Origin: Hyphomicrobiales bacterium
GTDB taxonomy: Bacteria; Pseudomonadota; Alphaproteobacteria; Rhizobiales; MH13
Reading direction: 5' to 3'
Assembly: GCA_017642935.1 (NCBI GenBank)
Contig: JAEPOK010000002.1
Coordinates: 1,113,501 to 1,177,500, forward strand
DNA: 64,000 nt
Shown here: one piece after another, positions 11,901 through 26,900 of the stretch
How the letters are laid out: the number at the start of each line of letters is the position of its first letter
Position numbering within the stretch: position 1 is the first letter of the stretch
Translations under genes and position numbers: made by a program
Notes under the pieces: model-generated
What the model was told of the DNA's origin: nothing
The model's input: only the letters and a program-made list of their open reading frames with translations
Database searches by the model: none

Positions 11901-14900
11901 GGCGATGACACGCTGCTCGGCGGTGCCGATGGCGACACCCTTCAGGGCGGCGATGGTGTCGATACGGCCAGCTACGCCGGAACGTCGACCGGCGTGACGG
12001 TGGACCTTGACGCCGGTACGGGTGCCGATGGTCATGCGCAAGGCGACACGCTGAGCGACATCGAAAACCTCATCGGATCCGACGGCAACGATACGTTGAG
12101 CGGCGATGCGGGTGGCAACCAGTTGGAAGGCGGTCTTGGCGCCGACACGCTGTCGGGCGGCGATGGTGTCGATACGCTGATCGGTGACAATGGCGCCGAC
12201 GTTTTGCGCGGGGGCGCCGGGGCCGACAGCTTGCAAGGTGGCCTGGGATCCGACACCGCCGATTACACCGGATCAACAGCCGTGGTTGTCGATCTTGCTG
12301 CCGGGTCCGCTTCTGGCGGCGATGCCGATGGCGACAGCCTGGATGACATTGAAAATGTCACCGGCACGGTTGGGGATGACACGCTGCGTGGCGATGTGCA
12401 GGCCAACCGGCTGGTTGGTGCAGCAGGTGCGGACATTTTGGTTGGGCGCGACGGCGACGACACGCTGGAAGGCGGCGACGGTGACGACACCGTTCAGGGC
12501 GGCGCTGGGGCCGATGATCTGCAAGGTGGCGATGGCCTGGATACCGCCGACTACACCGGATCAGACACCGGCGTTGATGTTGATCTTGGGACAGGCACGG
12601 GTCTCGGCGGCGATGCCGCCGGGGATAGCTACTCCAGCATTGAGAACGTGACCGGCTCAGGGCAGATCGATACGCTGACCGGTGATGGCGGCAGCAATGT
12701 TCTCTTCGGTGCTGGCGGTGATGATGTTCTGGAAGGGGCTGGTGGTGCAGACACGCTTCAGGGCGGCACTGGCGAGGATGCTGCTGACTACAGCAATTCC
12801 ACCAATGCGGTAACGGTCGATCTTTCGGGCGGTCCCGGTGTCGGCGGCGATGCAGAAGGCGACACGTTCGACAGCATTGAAAACCTGATCGGGTCGGCCA
12901 ATGGCGACACCCTGACTGGCGATGGCGCCGACAACACGATCAATGCCGGGCTTGGCGATGACACTGTGCGCGGCCTTGGCGGCGATGATCAATTGTTCGG
13001 CGAAGCGGGCGATGACACGCTGGAAGGCGGGCAGGGCAATGATCTGCTCAATGGTGGCGATGGCACCGGTGACACGGCGTCCTATCTGAACTCCTCGGCT
13101 TCGGTCGAAGTCAATCTTGGCACCGGCCAAGGCTCCGGCGGCGACGCTCAAGGCGACACGCTGGTCGATATCGAGAATGTCGATGGGTCGGCACAAAACG
13201 ATACGTTGATCGGCTCCAACGGCGCCAACGTTCTGCGCGGCCTCGGCGGCACTGATTTGCTTCAAGGCGGTTTGGGTGATGACACGCTGGAAGGTGGCGA
13301 TGGCATCGACACGCTGGAAGGCGGCGGTGGTGCTGACGATCTTGATGGTGGCGATGGGGTTGATACCGCCAGCTATGACGATGCCGGTGCGGCCGTTGAT
13401 GTCAGCCTGACGACCGGCGCTGGTCTGGGCGATGTCGCGGAAGGCGATACGCTCACCAACATTGAGAACCTGATCGGTTCAGATTTCGCCGACACGCTGA
13501 CCGGTGATGCAGGCGCCAACACGCTGCTCGGTGGTCTGGAAAACGACACCCTTGATGGTGCGGCGGGCGATGATCGTCTGGAAGGTGGGTCGGGCGGTGA
13601 TGTCCTGGAAGGCGGTGCGGGATCCGATACGCTGCGCGGCGACGGTGGTACGGACACCGCGTCCTATGTCAACTCCGATGCGGGTGTCTCCGTCAACTTG
13701 GCGACTGGCGATGTGAGCGGCGGCCATGCGGTTGGCGACACGTTCGACAGCATCGAGAACCTCACCGGCTCTGATCACGACGATGTGCTGGTTGGCACGT
13801 TGGGCATCAACGCTCTGTCGGGTGGCGCGCTGAACGACACGCTGGAAGGCGGTGGTGCGGGCGATACGCTTGATGGCGGCGGCGGGATCGACACGGCCAG
13901 CTACGCCTCCTCGTCCAGCGGTGTGACGGTCAATCTTGGAACCGGCGCGACCAGTGGCGGCGATGCCGGTGGCGATACGTTCACCAGCATTGAAAACCTC
14001 ACCGGGTCATCGAACGCCGATAGCCTGACCGGGGATGGCAACGCCAATGTGCTTGATGGTGGCGCCAACAATGACCAGCTCTTTGGTGGCGGCGGTGTCG
14101 ACACGCTGATCGGCGGATCAGGCGATGACACGCTGCAAGGTGGTGCGCTCGGCGACAGCCTGTCGGGTGGCGATGGTATCGATACGGTTGATTATGGCGG
14201 CAGCCTTGTCGGTGTGACCATCGATTTGGATGCCAATACGGCCAGCGGCGGCGACGCCACGGGCGACACGTTCACCGGCATTGAGAACGTTACGGGCAGT
14301 GACCAGGATGACGTGCTGACCGGTGATGCCGCTGACAATGTGCTCCTTGGCGGTGTTGGCAATGACACGCTGCGTGGTCTGGCTGGTGCTGACACGCTCA
14401 CCGGCGGTGATGGTTTCGACACGGTTAGCTATGATGGGTCCGACACGGCCGTCAGCATCAATCTGCTAACATCGACCGCATCGGGCGGACACGCTGGCGG
14501 CGACGTTCTCAGCGGTATCGAAGGCGTTATCGGTTCAACTCACAACGACCTTCTGACCGGCAACAATCTCGACAACACGCTCACCGGCGGTGCCGGCAAC
14601 GACACGCTGTCGGGGCTTGGCGGCGCAGACTCCCTTAATGGCGGCCTTGGCGACGACACCTTGGTCGGTGGCGCTGACGGCGATGCGATCGATGGCGGTG
14701 ACGGCATTGACACGCTGGACTTTACCACGAGCACCTCGGCGATCGCGCTCAGCCTGACAGCGGGCACTGGCACGGCTGGCGACGCCGACGGCGACACCTA
14801 CACATCGATTGAAAACATCATTGGAACGGCGGAAGCCGACACTCTCATCGGTGATGCGAGCGCCAATGAGATCAGCGGACGTGGTGGCGACGACACGATC

Positions 14901-17900
14901 GAAGGCGCTGGCGGTGGTGACACGCTGCTTGGCGGTGATGGCGTCGATACAGTGTCTTACGCACTGTCGGATGCTGCAGTCACGGTGAACCTTGCCACCG
15001 GTGCGGCTTCCGGCGGTCATGCCGATGGCGATACGGTCACCGGTTTTGAACGGGTGATCGGCTCCGATCATGCCGACACGCTGATCGGGTCAGAAGGTGC
15101 CAACCAACTGACTGGCGGTGCGGATGACGACACGTTGATCGGGGCCGGCGGCGCGGATGCGCTGTTCGGCGGCACCGGCGATGACACGGCCAGCTACACG
15201 CTGTCCACCTCCGGTGTTGAAGTCAATCTGACGGTCGGCACCGGCACCGGCGGCGATGCAACAGGCGATACCTTTGATTCCATCGAACGCATTCTTGGTT
15301 CGAACCATGCCGATACACTCATCGGCAGCGCCGCGGCCAACCTTTTTGATGGTGGCGCGGGCGATGACATCCTCGATGGCCGTGCTGGCGGTGACACGCT
15401 AATCGGTGGCGATGGCCTGGATACCGTTCGCTACACGCAATCGAATGCCGGTGTGACGGTGACGCTTGGCGGGGGGGCGGGTGCCGGTGGGCACGCTGAA
15501 GGTGACATCATCACCGAGGTGGAGAACATTGAAGGATCCAACCTTGCCGATGTCTTGGGCGGTGATGGCAACGCCAATGTGCTGAGCGGTGCACTAGGCA
15601 ATGACCAGCTCTCTGGCGGTGGAGGTGCTGACCAGCTTTTTGGTGAAGGTGACGATGATACGCTCGACGGTGGTGCGGGCGCCGATGTGCTCAATGGTGG
15701 CGGTGGCACCGACACTGTGACCTATGCCGGCGCTGCCTCGGCAGTGACGGTCAACCTGACCACAAACAGCGCGTCTGGCGATATCGCCGATGGCGACACC
15801 TTCACCTCGATTGAGCGGGTGGTAGGCTCCGACCACGCAGACACAATCACCGGCGGAACGGCTGGTGAGGAATTGCTCGGCGGCGCAGAAAACGACACGC
15901 TTTTCGGCATGGCTGGTGCGGATACGCTGCGCGGTGAAGCTGGTGATGATGTTCTGGAAGGCGGTGCTGGCGCCGACCAATTGATTGGCGGCGATGGCAG
16001 CGATACCGCGTCCTATTCTCTGTCGGGCGATGGGGTCACGGTTGACCTTGCCAGTGGTCCTGGGGCCAACGGTGACGCGCAAGGCGACACCTACACTGGC
16101 ATAGAAAACGTCACCGGTTCGACGCGGGCCGATACGCTGTCCGGGGATGCCAATGCCAACCGGTTGGACGGTGGCGACAGCAACGACGTTCTCGTCGGTC
16201 GCGGTGGTGGTGACCAACTGATCGGTGGTGCTGGCGAAGACACGATCGATTACACCGGATCGGCCGCCGTCACGGTTGATCTAGGTGCCAACAGCGCCTC
16301 CGGCGGCGACGCGGATGGGGACACCTTCTCCTCTATCGAGCGTGTGATCGGCACGGCCAACAATGACACGCTGACCGGCGACGTTGAGAACAATGTGCTG
16401 CGCGGTGCAGGTGGCGATGACACACTTGCCGGCCTGGGTGGTTCTGATCTGCTTGATGGCGGCGATGGCACCGATACGATCACCTATGCTGACTCATCGG
16501 TCGGCGTAACCGTTGATCTCGACCAGGGCCTTGGCAGCAATGGTGACGCGCAAGGCGACAGCTATCTGGACATTGAAAACGTCATCGGTTCCAACCAGGC
16601 CGACACGCTGATTGGTGAAGCTGGGGCGAACCGACTAGAGGGCGGTGGTAGCAACGATACGCTGTCCGGTCTTGGCGGAGCCGATGAATTGATCGGCGGC
16701 GATGGCCTGGACACCGCCGACTACAGCGACTCCGCTGCCGGGGTCACCGTCGCGCTTGGCGCGACCGGCCAAGATGGCGATGCGCAAGGCGACACCTACG
16801 CTAGTATCGAGAACCTCACCGGTTCAGGCCAAGCTGACAGTTTAACTGGCGATGCCGGTGCCAACAGGCTTGTAGGCGGTGGCGGCGACGACACGCTTAT
16901 CGGGCTTGCTGGTGGCGATGATCTGGTCGGCGGAACCGGCACCGACACAGTCGATTACACGGCATCGGATGCTGCCGTGACGATCGATCTTTCCAATGGC
17001 GATGCCAGTGGCGGTCACGCGACAGCGGACACGCTGACAAGCATCGAAAATGTCACCGGTTCGACGCTTGGCGATACTCTGACCGGTTCGGCGGGCGTCA
17101 ATGTGCTGGCCGGTGGAACAGGCGATGATGTGCTGTCTGGCGGTGATAGCGACGACACGCTGCAAGGCGGCGCCGATGACGACACTTTGGAAGGCGGCGC
17201 TGGCGCCGACACGCTTGACGGGGGCACTGGCACCAACACAGCCGTTTACACAGGTTCGGCGGCTGGCGTGGATGTCACCATTGGCGGCGTCAACACCGGT
17301 GGGGATGCGGAAGGCGATACGCTCACCAACATTCAAAACGTGGTGGGCTCGAACAGCGATGACACGCTGACTGGCGATGCAACCGCCAACGAGCTTTCCG
17401 GTGGTGGCGCCAACGACACCTTGATCGGACTGGGCGGTGCCGACCGTTTGGACGGCGGCGCCGGCCTCGATACCGCCGACTATAGTGGATCGACAGCGGT
17501 CCAGATCGACCTGCAGGTGGGCACGGCGACGGGCGGGGATGCCGAAGGCGACACGCTGATCAATGTGGAGCGGATCGTCGGCTCGGCGCAGGCCGACACG
17601 CTGCGCGGCAACGCTCAAGACAATATTCTGGTTGGTGGCGCGCAGAACGATGTTCTCGAAGGTCGCGGCGGCGCCGATGCGCTGACCGGCGGCGACGGGA
17701 TCGATACGGCTGACTACTCAAGCTCGGTGCAAGGCGTGAGTGTTGACCTTGAGGGCGGGACCGCTGGTGGCGGTGACGCGCAAGGCGACACGCTGACCGA
17801 GATTGAGAACATCGTCGGTTCCAACGCGGGCGACACGCTGACCGGTGATGATGCTGTCAACGTGTTGGAAGGCGGCCTTGGCAATGACACGCTCGATGGC

Positions 17901-20900
17901 GCTCTGGGCGCGGATTCGCTGGATGGCGGCGACGGGATTGATACCGCCGATTATCGCAACTCTGATGCAGCGGTTCAAGTCAGCTTGGCGAGTAACTCCG
18001 GCACTGGCGGTGACGCTGAAGGTGACACGCTGGTCAGCATTGAGACCGTGCGTGGCTCGGGCCTTGGTGACACACTGACCGGCGGTGCGGACGCGGAAAG
18101 CCTATTTGGCGAAGGTGGCAACGACACGATCGTGAGCTCGGCGGGTGCCGACTCGCTTGATGGCGGAACCGGGTCGGACACGGTCACCTACGATTCCTCC
18201 GGCCAGGCGGTGCAGGTCAATCTTGATACCGGTGACACGGCTGGCGGCGAAGCGACGGGCGACACGCTGACCAGCATTGAGAATCTGATCGGCACCGATT
18301 TTGCCGATACGCTCACGGGATCCTCGCAGGTCAATCAGCTGGATGGTGGCGCGGAAGCCGACACGCTGCTTGGCCTTGGCGGTGACGACACGCTCAATGG
18401 CGATGCTGGCGATGATATTCTAATCGGTGGCGCGGGATCGGATGATCTGGATGGCGGCACCGGCAACGACACCGCCAGTTATGCGACCGCCTCGTCGGCT
18501 GTTTCAGCAAGCCTGTTCACCGGCATCGGCTCATCGGGCGATGCGGCGGGCGATACCTTTACCAACATCCAAAACCTCACCGGGTCGGTGCAAGGTGACA
18601 CGCTGTTCGGCGACAACAATGCCAACATCTTAGATGGCGGCGATGGCAATGACACGCTCGATGGCTGGGTCGGCGCTGACACTCTGATCGGTGGCGGAGG
18701 CGAGGACACCGCCCAGTACACGGCCTCCGACGCTGGCGTGACGGTCAATCTTGCCCTTGGCACTGGCCTTGGTGGGTATGCTGAGGGCGACACGCTCAGC
18801 CAGATCGAGCGGATCACTGGGTCTGGCCACAACGATGTTCTGACCGGCGATGCCAATGTCAACGAACTGCGCGGCGGCGGGCTCGATGACGTTCTGGACG
18901 GCGGCGCTGGTGGCGATACGCTCGACGGTGGAACGGGGACAGACACGGTCACCTATGCCAATTCTTTGGCAGCCGTTACCGTCGATCTTGGCAGCGGCTC
19001 GGGCTCAGGTGGCGATGCGCAGGGAGACTCGCTCATCGCAATCGAAAACGTCATCGGGTCAGACCGTTCCGACACGATCACTGGGTCGGATGGTGTCAAT
19101 GATCTACAAGGTGGCATCGGCGATGATCGCCTCGAAGGCGGTGCTGGCGGCGATGCGCTGGATGGCGGCACCGGCAATGATATAGCCGATTACACCAACT
19201 CCGATGCCGGCATCACCATCGACCTTGCCAACAATGCCAACAATGCTGGCGGGCATGCAGCCGGTGACACGCTGACGTCTATCGAAGAGGTGATCGGCTC
19301 AACCTTCGCCGACGCTCTCAATGGCGATGCCAATGCCAACATTCTGCGCGGCGGCGCCAATGATGACACGCTGATCGGTCTTGGCGGCGCGGACACGTTA
19401 GACGGAGGTGCCGGTTTCGACACCGCCGACTACTCGGGCAGTGCTGCCGGCGTCACGGTCACGCTCGATCCGGGCACCGGCGCTGACGGCGATGCGGCAG
19501 GCGACACCTTGATTTCGATCGAGCGTGTTCTCGGCTCGCTGACGCAGGCTGATACCCTGACTGGCGATACCTTTGCCAACACGCTTGAGGGCCAAGGCGG
19601 CAATGACACGCTGCGCGGTGGCGGCGGTGCCGACACGCTGCTCGGCGGTGACAATGATGATCTGCTCTATGGTGGCGCGCTGGGTGATGTGCTGACCGGC
19701 GGCGCGGGCAATGACACGATTGCCTATGATGACAGCTCGGTTTCGGTGACGGTTTCGTTGACCACGAACAGTGGTACCGGCGGCGAAGCGGATGGCGACA
19801 CGTTCAGCGGTATTGAGAACGTTATCGGCTCGACTGGCAACGACACCATCGATGGCGATGGGGGTGCCAACCGTCTCGACGGATCCAGCGGCGATGACGT
19901 TCTCGAAGGTCTTGGCGGCGCCGACCAATTGGTTGGCGGTGCCGGTTTCGATACGGCCGATTACCGCAACTCGGCCGCGGTGACGATCGATCTTGCAAAC
20001 AACACGGGGACCGGCGGCGAGGCTGAAGGCGACACGTTCGACTCCATCGAACGTCTGCTAGGCTCGGCTAACAATGACAGCCTGACCGGCGACACCGGTC
20101 AAAACACGCTGGAAGGCAATGCCGGTGACGATACGCTGATCGGTGGCGATGGTGGTGATAGCCTGATCGGCGGCGATGGCATCGATACCGCCGACTACAC
20201 CGCCTCCAACAACGCCGTTCAGATCGATCTGTCGCAAGGGATCGGCTCTGGCGGACACGCGCTCGGCGACACGTTCTCAACGATTGAGAACATCATTGGC
20301 TCGACCTTTGCCGACACGATTGAAGGCGATGACGCGGTCAATGTTCTGACTGGCGGTGATGCTGATGATGTCCTGATCGGCAATGGCGGGGCTGACCAGC
20401 TTGTCGGCGGCGATGGCAATGACACGGCGGACTATTCGTTCTCCACGACAGCCGTCACGATCGATATGGGCACCGGTGTCCATGTGGGTGCCGATGCGGT
20501 CGGCGATGTCTACACGTCTATTGAGCGGGTCCGCGGATCGAACCTTTCTGACAGCCTGACGGGCGATGACAATGCCAACCGGCTGGACGGTCATGGCGGC
20601 GATGACACGCTGCTCGGTTCACTCGGCGCCGACGAAATGTGGGGTGGTACCGGTTTCGACACGGCCGACTACTCTGCCCAAACGGTCACCGGCATTTCGG
20701 TCAATCTGGACATCGGGTCGGCCACGGGTGGGCTGGCAGAAGGCGACACGTTCCAGGATGTGGAGCGCATTGTCGGCACCGACTTCAATGACACGCTGAT
20801 CGGCAACGCAGCCGCCAACACGCTGGAAGGCGGTGCGCTGGACGACGTCCTGCAAGGGCTGGTCGGAGACGACACGCTGCGTGGCGGCACGGGCGATGAT

Positions 20901-23900
20901 GAACTGCGCGGTGGCGATGGCGCCGACCGTTTGGAAGGCGGCGATGGCACGGACACGGCCGTCTATCTGGATGCCGAGGCCGCTGTCACGATCAATCTGG
21001 CGACCAACACGGCCAGCGGTTCGTTCGCCGCAGGCGACACGTTCGACAGCGTCGAAAACGTCATTGGCTCCAGCTACTCCGATACACTGACCGGGGACGA
21101 TAACGACAACACGCTGGAAGGCCGCGCATCAAACGATGCTCTGTATGGAGGCCTCGGCAATGACACCATGCTTGGTGGCGATGGCGTCGACAGCTTCTAC
21201 AGCGATGTCGGCAATGACCATCATGATGGCGGCGCAAGCACGGACACAATCTACTACACCGATTCCGATGCGGCGGTGACGGTGGACCTGGAAGCCGGGA
21301 CCGGTTCGGGCGGCCACGCCGACGGTGACACCTACACCTCCGTTGAGCGCGCTGAAGGCTCGGCGCACAACGATACCATCCGAGGCACCGATGGTGGCCA
21401 TGCCCTATGGGGTCTTGCTGGTGACGATACGATCGAAGGTCGTGGCGGCGCAGATGCGATTGATGGTGGTGATGGCACCGACACGATCGTCTTCGATAGC
21501 GCGACAGCGCGGGTCGTGTTGTCGCTGGACTCCGGTAGCGGCACCGATGGCGATGCCAATGGAGACACTTACACCAGCATTGAAAATGCCATCGGCACCC
21601 AATGGGACGACATTATTGATGGGGATGCTGGCGAGAATGTCATTGAACTTGGCAGCGGCGACGACACCGCCCGCGGCAATGGGGGCAATGACACGCTAAG
21701 GGGCGATGCGGGCGACGACAATTTGATTGGTGGGTGGACCACCGGCGCCAGCGGCGACGATGTTTTGGAAGGCGGCGCGGGCGATGATCTCCTGCGTGGT
21801 GGTGATGGTGCCGATACACTGGATGGTGGGTCAAACAGTGGCAACTACCGCAACAACTCAGCGTTTCTCGGCGACACCGCGGACTATTACTATTCAACCT
21901 CCGCTGTGACCGTGAACCTGTCGACCGGTGTGCACAGTGGCGGGTATGCCGAAGGCGACACGCTGATCGACATTGAATCGATCCGCGGGTCGCTGAACCA
22001 TGCCGACACGCTGACCGGCGATGACAATGCCAATGATCTTCAAGGCCTTGGCGGCAATGATGTGCTCTATGGTCTTGGCGGCAATGACGACATGTACGGT
22101 GGCAACGGCGCCGATACCCTGTGGGGTGGTGACGGGGCTGACACGCTGCGTGGTGAGAACTCCAACGACACGATCTATGGCGAGGCGGGCAATGACAGCG
22201 TCTATGGCGGCAGTGGATCAGACGTCATTGACGGCGGTGATGGCGACGATGTGTTGCGTGGTGAAAACAACGACGACCGGTTCGTTGGCTCGGCGGGTAG
22301 CGATCAAAACATCGGCGGCTCGGGCACCGATACTGTGGACTACACCGGCTCCGCCGCCATCACAATCAACCTGACCGCCAACACGGGCAGCGGCGATCAG
22401 GCGCAAGGCGATACCTTCAGCTCCATTGAGCGCGTTCTTGGTGGAACCGGCGACGACATGGTGACCGGCACAGTTGGCGCGGAGACGTTTGAAGGCGGCG
22501 ACGGCGATGACAGCTTTGATGGCTTTGCCGGTGGCGACACCTTCCTGGGTGGTGATGGTAGTGACACCATTATCTACCAGCTCTCCTCCAGCGCGGTAAC
22601 GATCGATTTGCAAAACGGCACGGCGACTGGCGGTGATGCGACAGGCGATCTGCTCAACTCGGTTGAAAACGTTCGCGGGTCCAACCATGCCGATACGATA
22701 AGTGGCAATTTGGACGCCAACGTTCTGGAAGGCGAGGCGGATAATGACATCTTGCAAGGCTATGCCGGCGATGATCGCCTTGAGGGCGATGGCGGCAATG
22801 ACACCCTGATCGGTGACGAGGGTGTGGATACGCTTCTGGGCGGTAATAATGACGATGTGCTCGATGGTGGTTCGGGCGGCGATACCCTCGATGGCGGCGC
22901 TGATACCGACACGGTGACCTTTGCATCAGCGACGAGTGCGGTGACGGCCAGCCTTGCGACAGGCACCGGGACACAGGGCGATGCCGTTGGCGATACCTAT
23001 ACAAGCATTGAAAACCTGACCGGGTCGGATTTCGATGACACGTTGACCGGTGATACTGGCCGCAACGCGCTTGATGGGGGTGCCGGTGCCGATACGCTGT
23101 TTGGCGGCGATGATGTCGACACGCTGAGCGGCGGCGCTGGCGATGATGTTCTTGATGGTGGTGCCGGTGCTGATTCCTTCGATGGCGGCGCTGACACCGA
23201 CACGGTGACCTACCTCAATGCCGGTGGAGCCGTGACCGTGAACCTCACCACGGGCGGGACCGTCGGCGAGGCTGCTGGCGACACCTACGTTTCGATTGAG
23301 AACCTTACCGGCAGCAACAGTGGTGATGATCTGACCGGTGATGGCGCTGCCAACATCATTCGCGGCGAAGGTGGCGGTGACACGATCGATGGCGGGTTGG
23401 GCGCCGACACGCTTTACGGCGGCGCTGGCGCCGACGTCATCGATGGTGGTGACAATGACGACATCATCTATGGTGGTGCCGACGGCGACACCATCGATGG
23501 TGGGGCCGGCACGGACACCGTGCGGTTCACTTCGGCGAGCCTCGTCAGCTTGGTCAATCCTGCGGCCAACACCGGTGAGGCGGCTGGCGATACTTACACC
23601 AACATCGAGCGCTATGAAGGGTCGGGCGACGATGATTACTTCATCGGTGATACGAATGCCAATGTCTTCCTGGGTGAAGGTGGCAATGATCAGCTGAGCG
23701 GCGATGCTGGGACCGACACGCTTGATGGTGGAGCCGGCGATGACACGCTGACCGGTGGTGCCGATGCCGATACGCTCATCGGGGGCAGCGGTACCGACGT
23801 GGCAAGCTATGCTGGGTCGGCTGGATTGACCGCTGATCTCTCCAATTCGGCCAACAACACTGGCGATGCGCTGGGCGATACCTATTCGGGCATTGAAAAC

Positions 23901-26900
23901 CTGATCGGCTCGTCCTTTGCAGACACGCTGCGCGGGGATGCCGGTGCCAACATGCTGTCCGGTGGCAATGGCGATGACACGCTCGATGGTGGTCTCGGCG
24001 GCGATTTTCTCGTCGGTGGCGGCGGTACCGATACTGTTACCTATGCTAATGCGGCAAGTGGTGTGACCGCGAACCTTTCAAGTTCAGGTGGCAACACTGG
24101 CGAAGCTGCTGGCGATACCTATAACAGCGTTGAGAACATTATCGGGTCGAGCCAAGGCGATACGTTGACCGGCGACGGCAGTGCCAACGTTCTGACCGGT
24201 GGTCTTGGCGATGACACGCTGACCGGTGGCGGTGGCGCCGATAATCTGTTCGGGGGTGACAATGATGATGTCCTGGTCGGTGGATCGGGTGGCGACGATC
24301 TGGACGGCGGGTCGGGCACCGACACCGCGAGCTATGTGAGCTCGAGTGCTGGGATCAACATTACGGTCGGGTCGGGCACGGGGAGCGGCGGCGATGCGGC
24401 CGGTGACACGCTGACCAATATCGAAACCGTGCTTGGCTCCTCCCATGGTGATGTGATCGATGCGTCCTCGACTGCGGTGCGTCTTGAAGGCAATGCCGGC
24501 AACGACACGCTGACCGGCTCCGCGCAAGCTGATACGCTTTTGGGTGGCGCCGATGATGACACGCTGCAAGGCGGTGCAGGTGCCGACACGCTGGACGGCG
24601 GTGCTGGCAACAACGACACGGTCTCCTATGCCGGTGACGGCAGCGCGGTGACCATCGATCTGGGCGCGAGCACGGTCAGCGGCGTGGGCGATGCCAATGG
24701 CGACACGATCACAGGTTTTGAAAGCGCAATCGGCACCGCGCAGGCCGACAACCTCACCGGGTCTGGCGCGGCCAACAGCTTGGATGGCGGAGCCGGCGGC
24801 GATACTCTGGTTGGCCTAGGCGGTGCTGACGATATTGATGGCGGTGCAAACAACGACACCATCACTGGCGGGTCGGGCAACGACACGATCGACGGCGGAA
24901 CCGGCACTGACCGCGCGATCTACACCGCAACCGCCAGCCAGATAAGTGCCTCTGCGTCCGCCGATGGTGCCACCGTCACTCTTGATGCGTCGGCCACGGG
25001 CGAAGGTTCGGACACGCTGTCCAATGTCGAGGAACTCGATCTTGGGGGCACGGTCCACACACTTACAACAGGCAATGCTGGCAACGACACGCTGACCGGC
25101 GGGTCCGGCGCTGACGTGATGTTTGGTGCCAATGGCGACGATGCGATCGAAGGCGGTGGCTCCGACGATCTGATTGATGGCGGTACTGGCAGCGACACGG
25201 CGGTTTATGCCGGCAATCGCGCCGACTACACCATCACCGATTTGGGCGGCGGCGTGTACACGGTTCAAGACGATGTGACCGCAGGTGGTGATGAGGGCAC
25301 GGACCGGCTGGAAAATGTCGAGTTCGTTCAGTTCGACGATGTGCGGCTTAACCTTGCCACTGGCGCGGTTTCCATCACTGGCACGTCCGGCCCGGACACC
25401 ATGACCGGCTCGGCCAATGACGACACGTTCAATGGTCTTGGTGGCAATGATACGATCACCGGCGGCGGCGGTAATGACGTTATCGATGGCGGCGCGGACA
25501 CCGACGTCGCCGTCTATGCGCAGGCCGTTGGTGAGTATTCGGTCGATGCGTCCGGCGGCACGATTACGGTGGTCGATACGGTCACCGGCAATGGCGATGA
25601 AGGTACGGACACGCTCACCAATGTTGAGACGCTGCGTTTCAACGGCGTCGATTTCGATGTGTCGAGTTTTGTCACCAGCGGCACGGCGGCGTCCGAAACC
25701 ATCATCGGCACGAGCGGCGATGATTCCATCATCACGGTTGATGGTAGCGACGTGGTGTTCACCGGCGCCGGCGCCGACACGATCGATATGAGCTCCAATG
25801 ACAGCTCGCAGATCTATGCCGGTACTGGTGATGACATCTTGATCAACTCCTGGGACACTGGATCGTCTTACCTGCCGGTGTTCGATGGGGGAGCAGGCAC
25901 AGACACGTTCCGCTATACCGGCGGAACAGCTCCGAACCCGCGCATTTGGGACCTCACCACCGGCGAGATCACCTATCAGGGCAATCCGCGCGGCACGATT
26001 GCCAACATCGAGAACGTTGAGATCCTGACCGATGGCGGCACTGTGATCGGCGATGGTAACGACAATGTCCTGACCGGCGGCTCAGGATCGTTCACGCATA
26101 CGTTCAGCGGTGGCGGCGGCAACGACACGTTGAGCGGTGGCGGTGGCGACGACACGCTGGATGGCGATGCCGGCGATGATATCATCTACACCGGCTCTGG
26201 GTCTGACACGGTCGATGGCGGCGAGGGCAGCGACACGATCTACTTCGATGGAACCGGAATATCCAACGAAAAAGACATCACCGATTCAGGCACCACCGGC
26301 TCTGACACGATGATCTTGAATGGCGGCAATGGCGACTACTATCTGCAGCACACGTTCAACGACACGTCGGGCATTGAGGTCATCAATGGCGTTTTGGCCA
26401 GCGGCGAAACGATCGGTTCGACGTCATCCAGTGCAATGAACTGGGACCTCACCAATGTCACCCTCATTGGTGTCGATATGGTGGAGGGTAGCAACAACGG
26501 CGATACCATCACTGGTAGTGCGGGTGACGACACCATCGATGGCGACTTTGGCGTCGATACGGTCGATGGCGGGGCAGGCAACGACACGCTGATCCTGCGC
26601 GATGATGGTGATGACGACAATTATGCAGGCGGTTCGGGCAACGACACGTTCCTGGTCGATGCCGACCAGATGGTGAACTTGAACGCTGACTCCATTGATG
26701 GTGGGGCTGATACCGACACGGTCTCGTTTGACGCCAATTCCGGCAGCCTGACCGAAAGCCAACTCGTAAGCGTGGTCAGCAACGTTGAAGTGATTGATTT
26801 CAGCAATGCCGGCATCAACGAGACACTCAGCCTGGAAGGCTCGCAGGTTCAACAGATGACCGATGGCAACAATGTGCTGCGGATCAATGTCAACGCAGTC

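Noticed and set aside
4339..26730. CRISPR array or DNA-level tandem satellite
   Set aside because: The repeats are coding, vary in length (about 80-110 codons), keep the reading frame and diverge by synonymous and conservative changes. There are no constant repeats with unique spacers and no cas genes.
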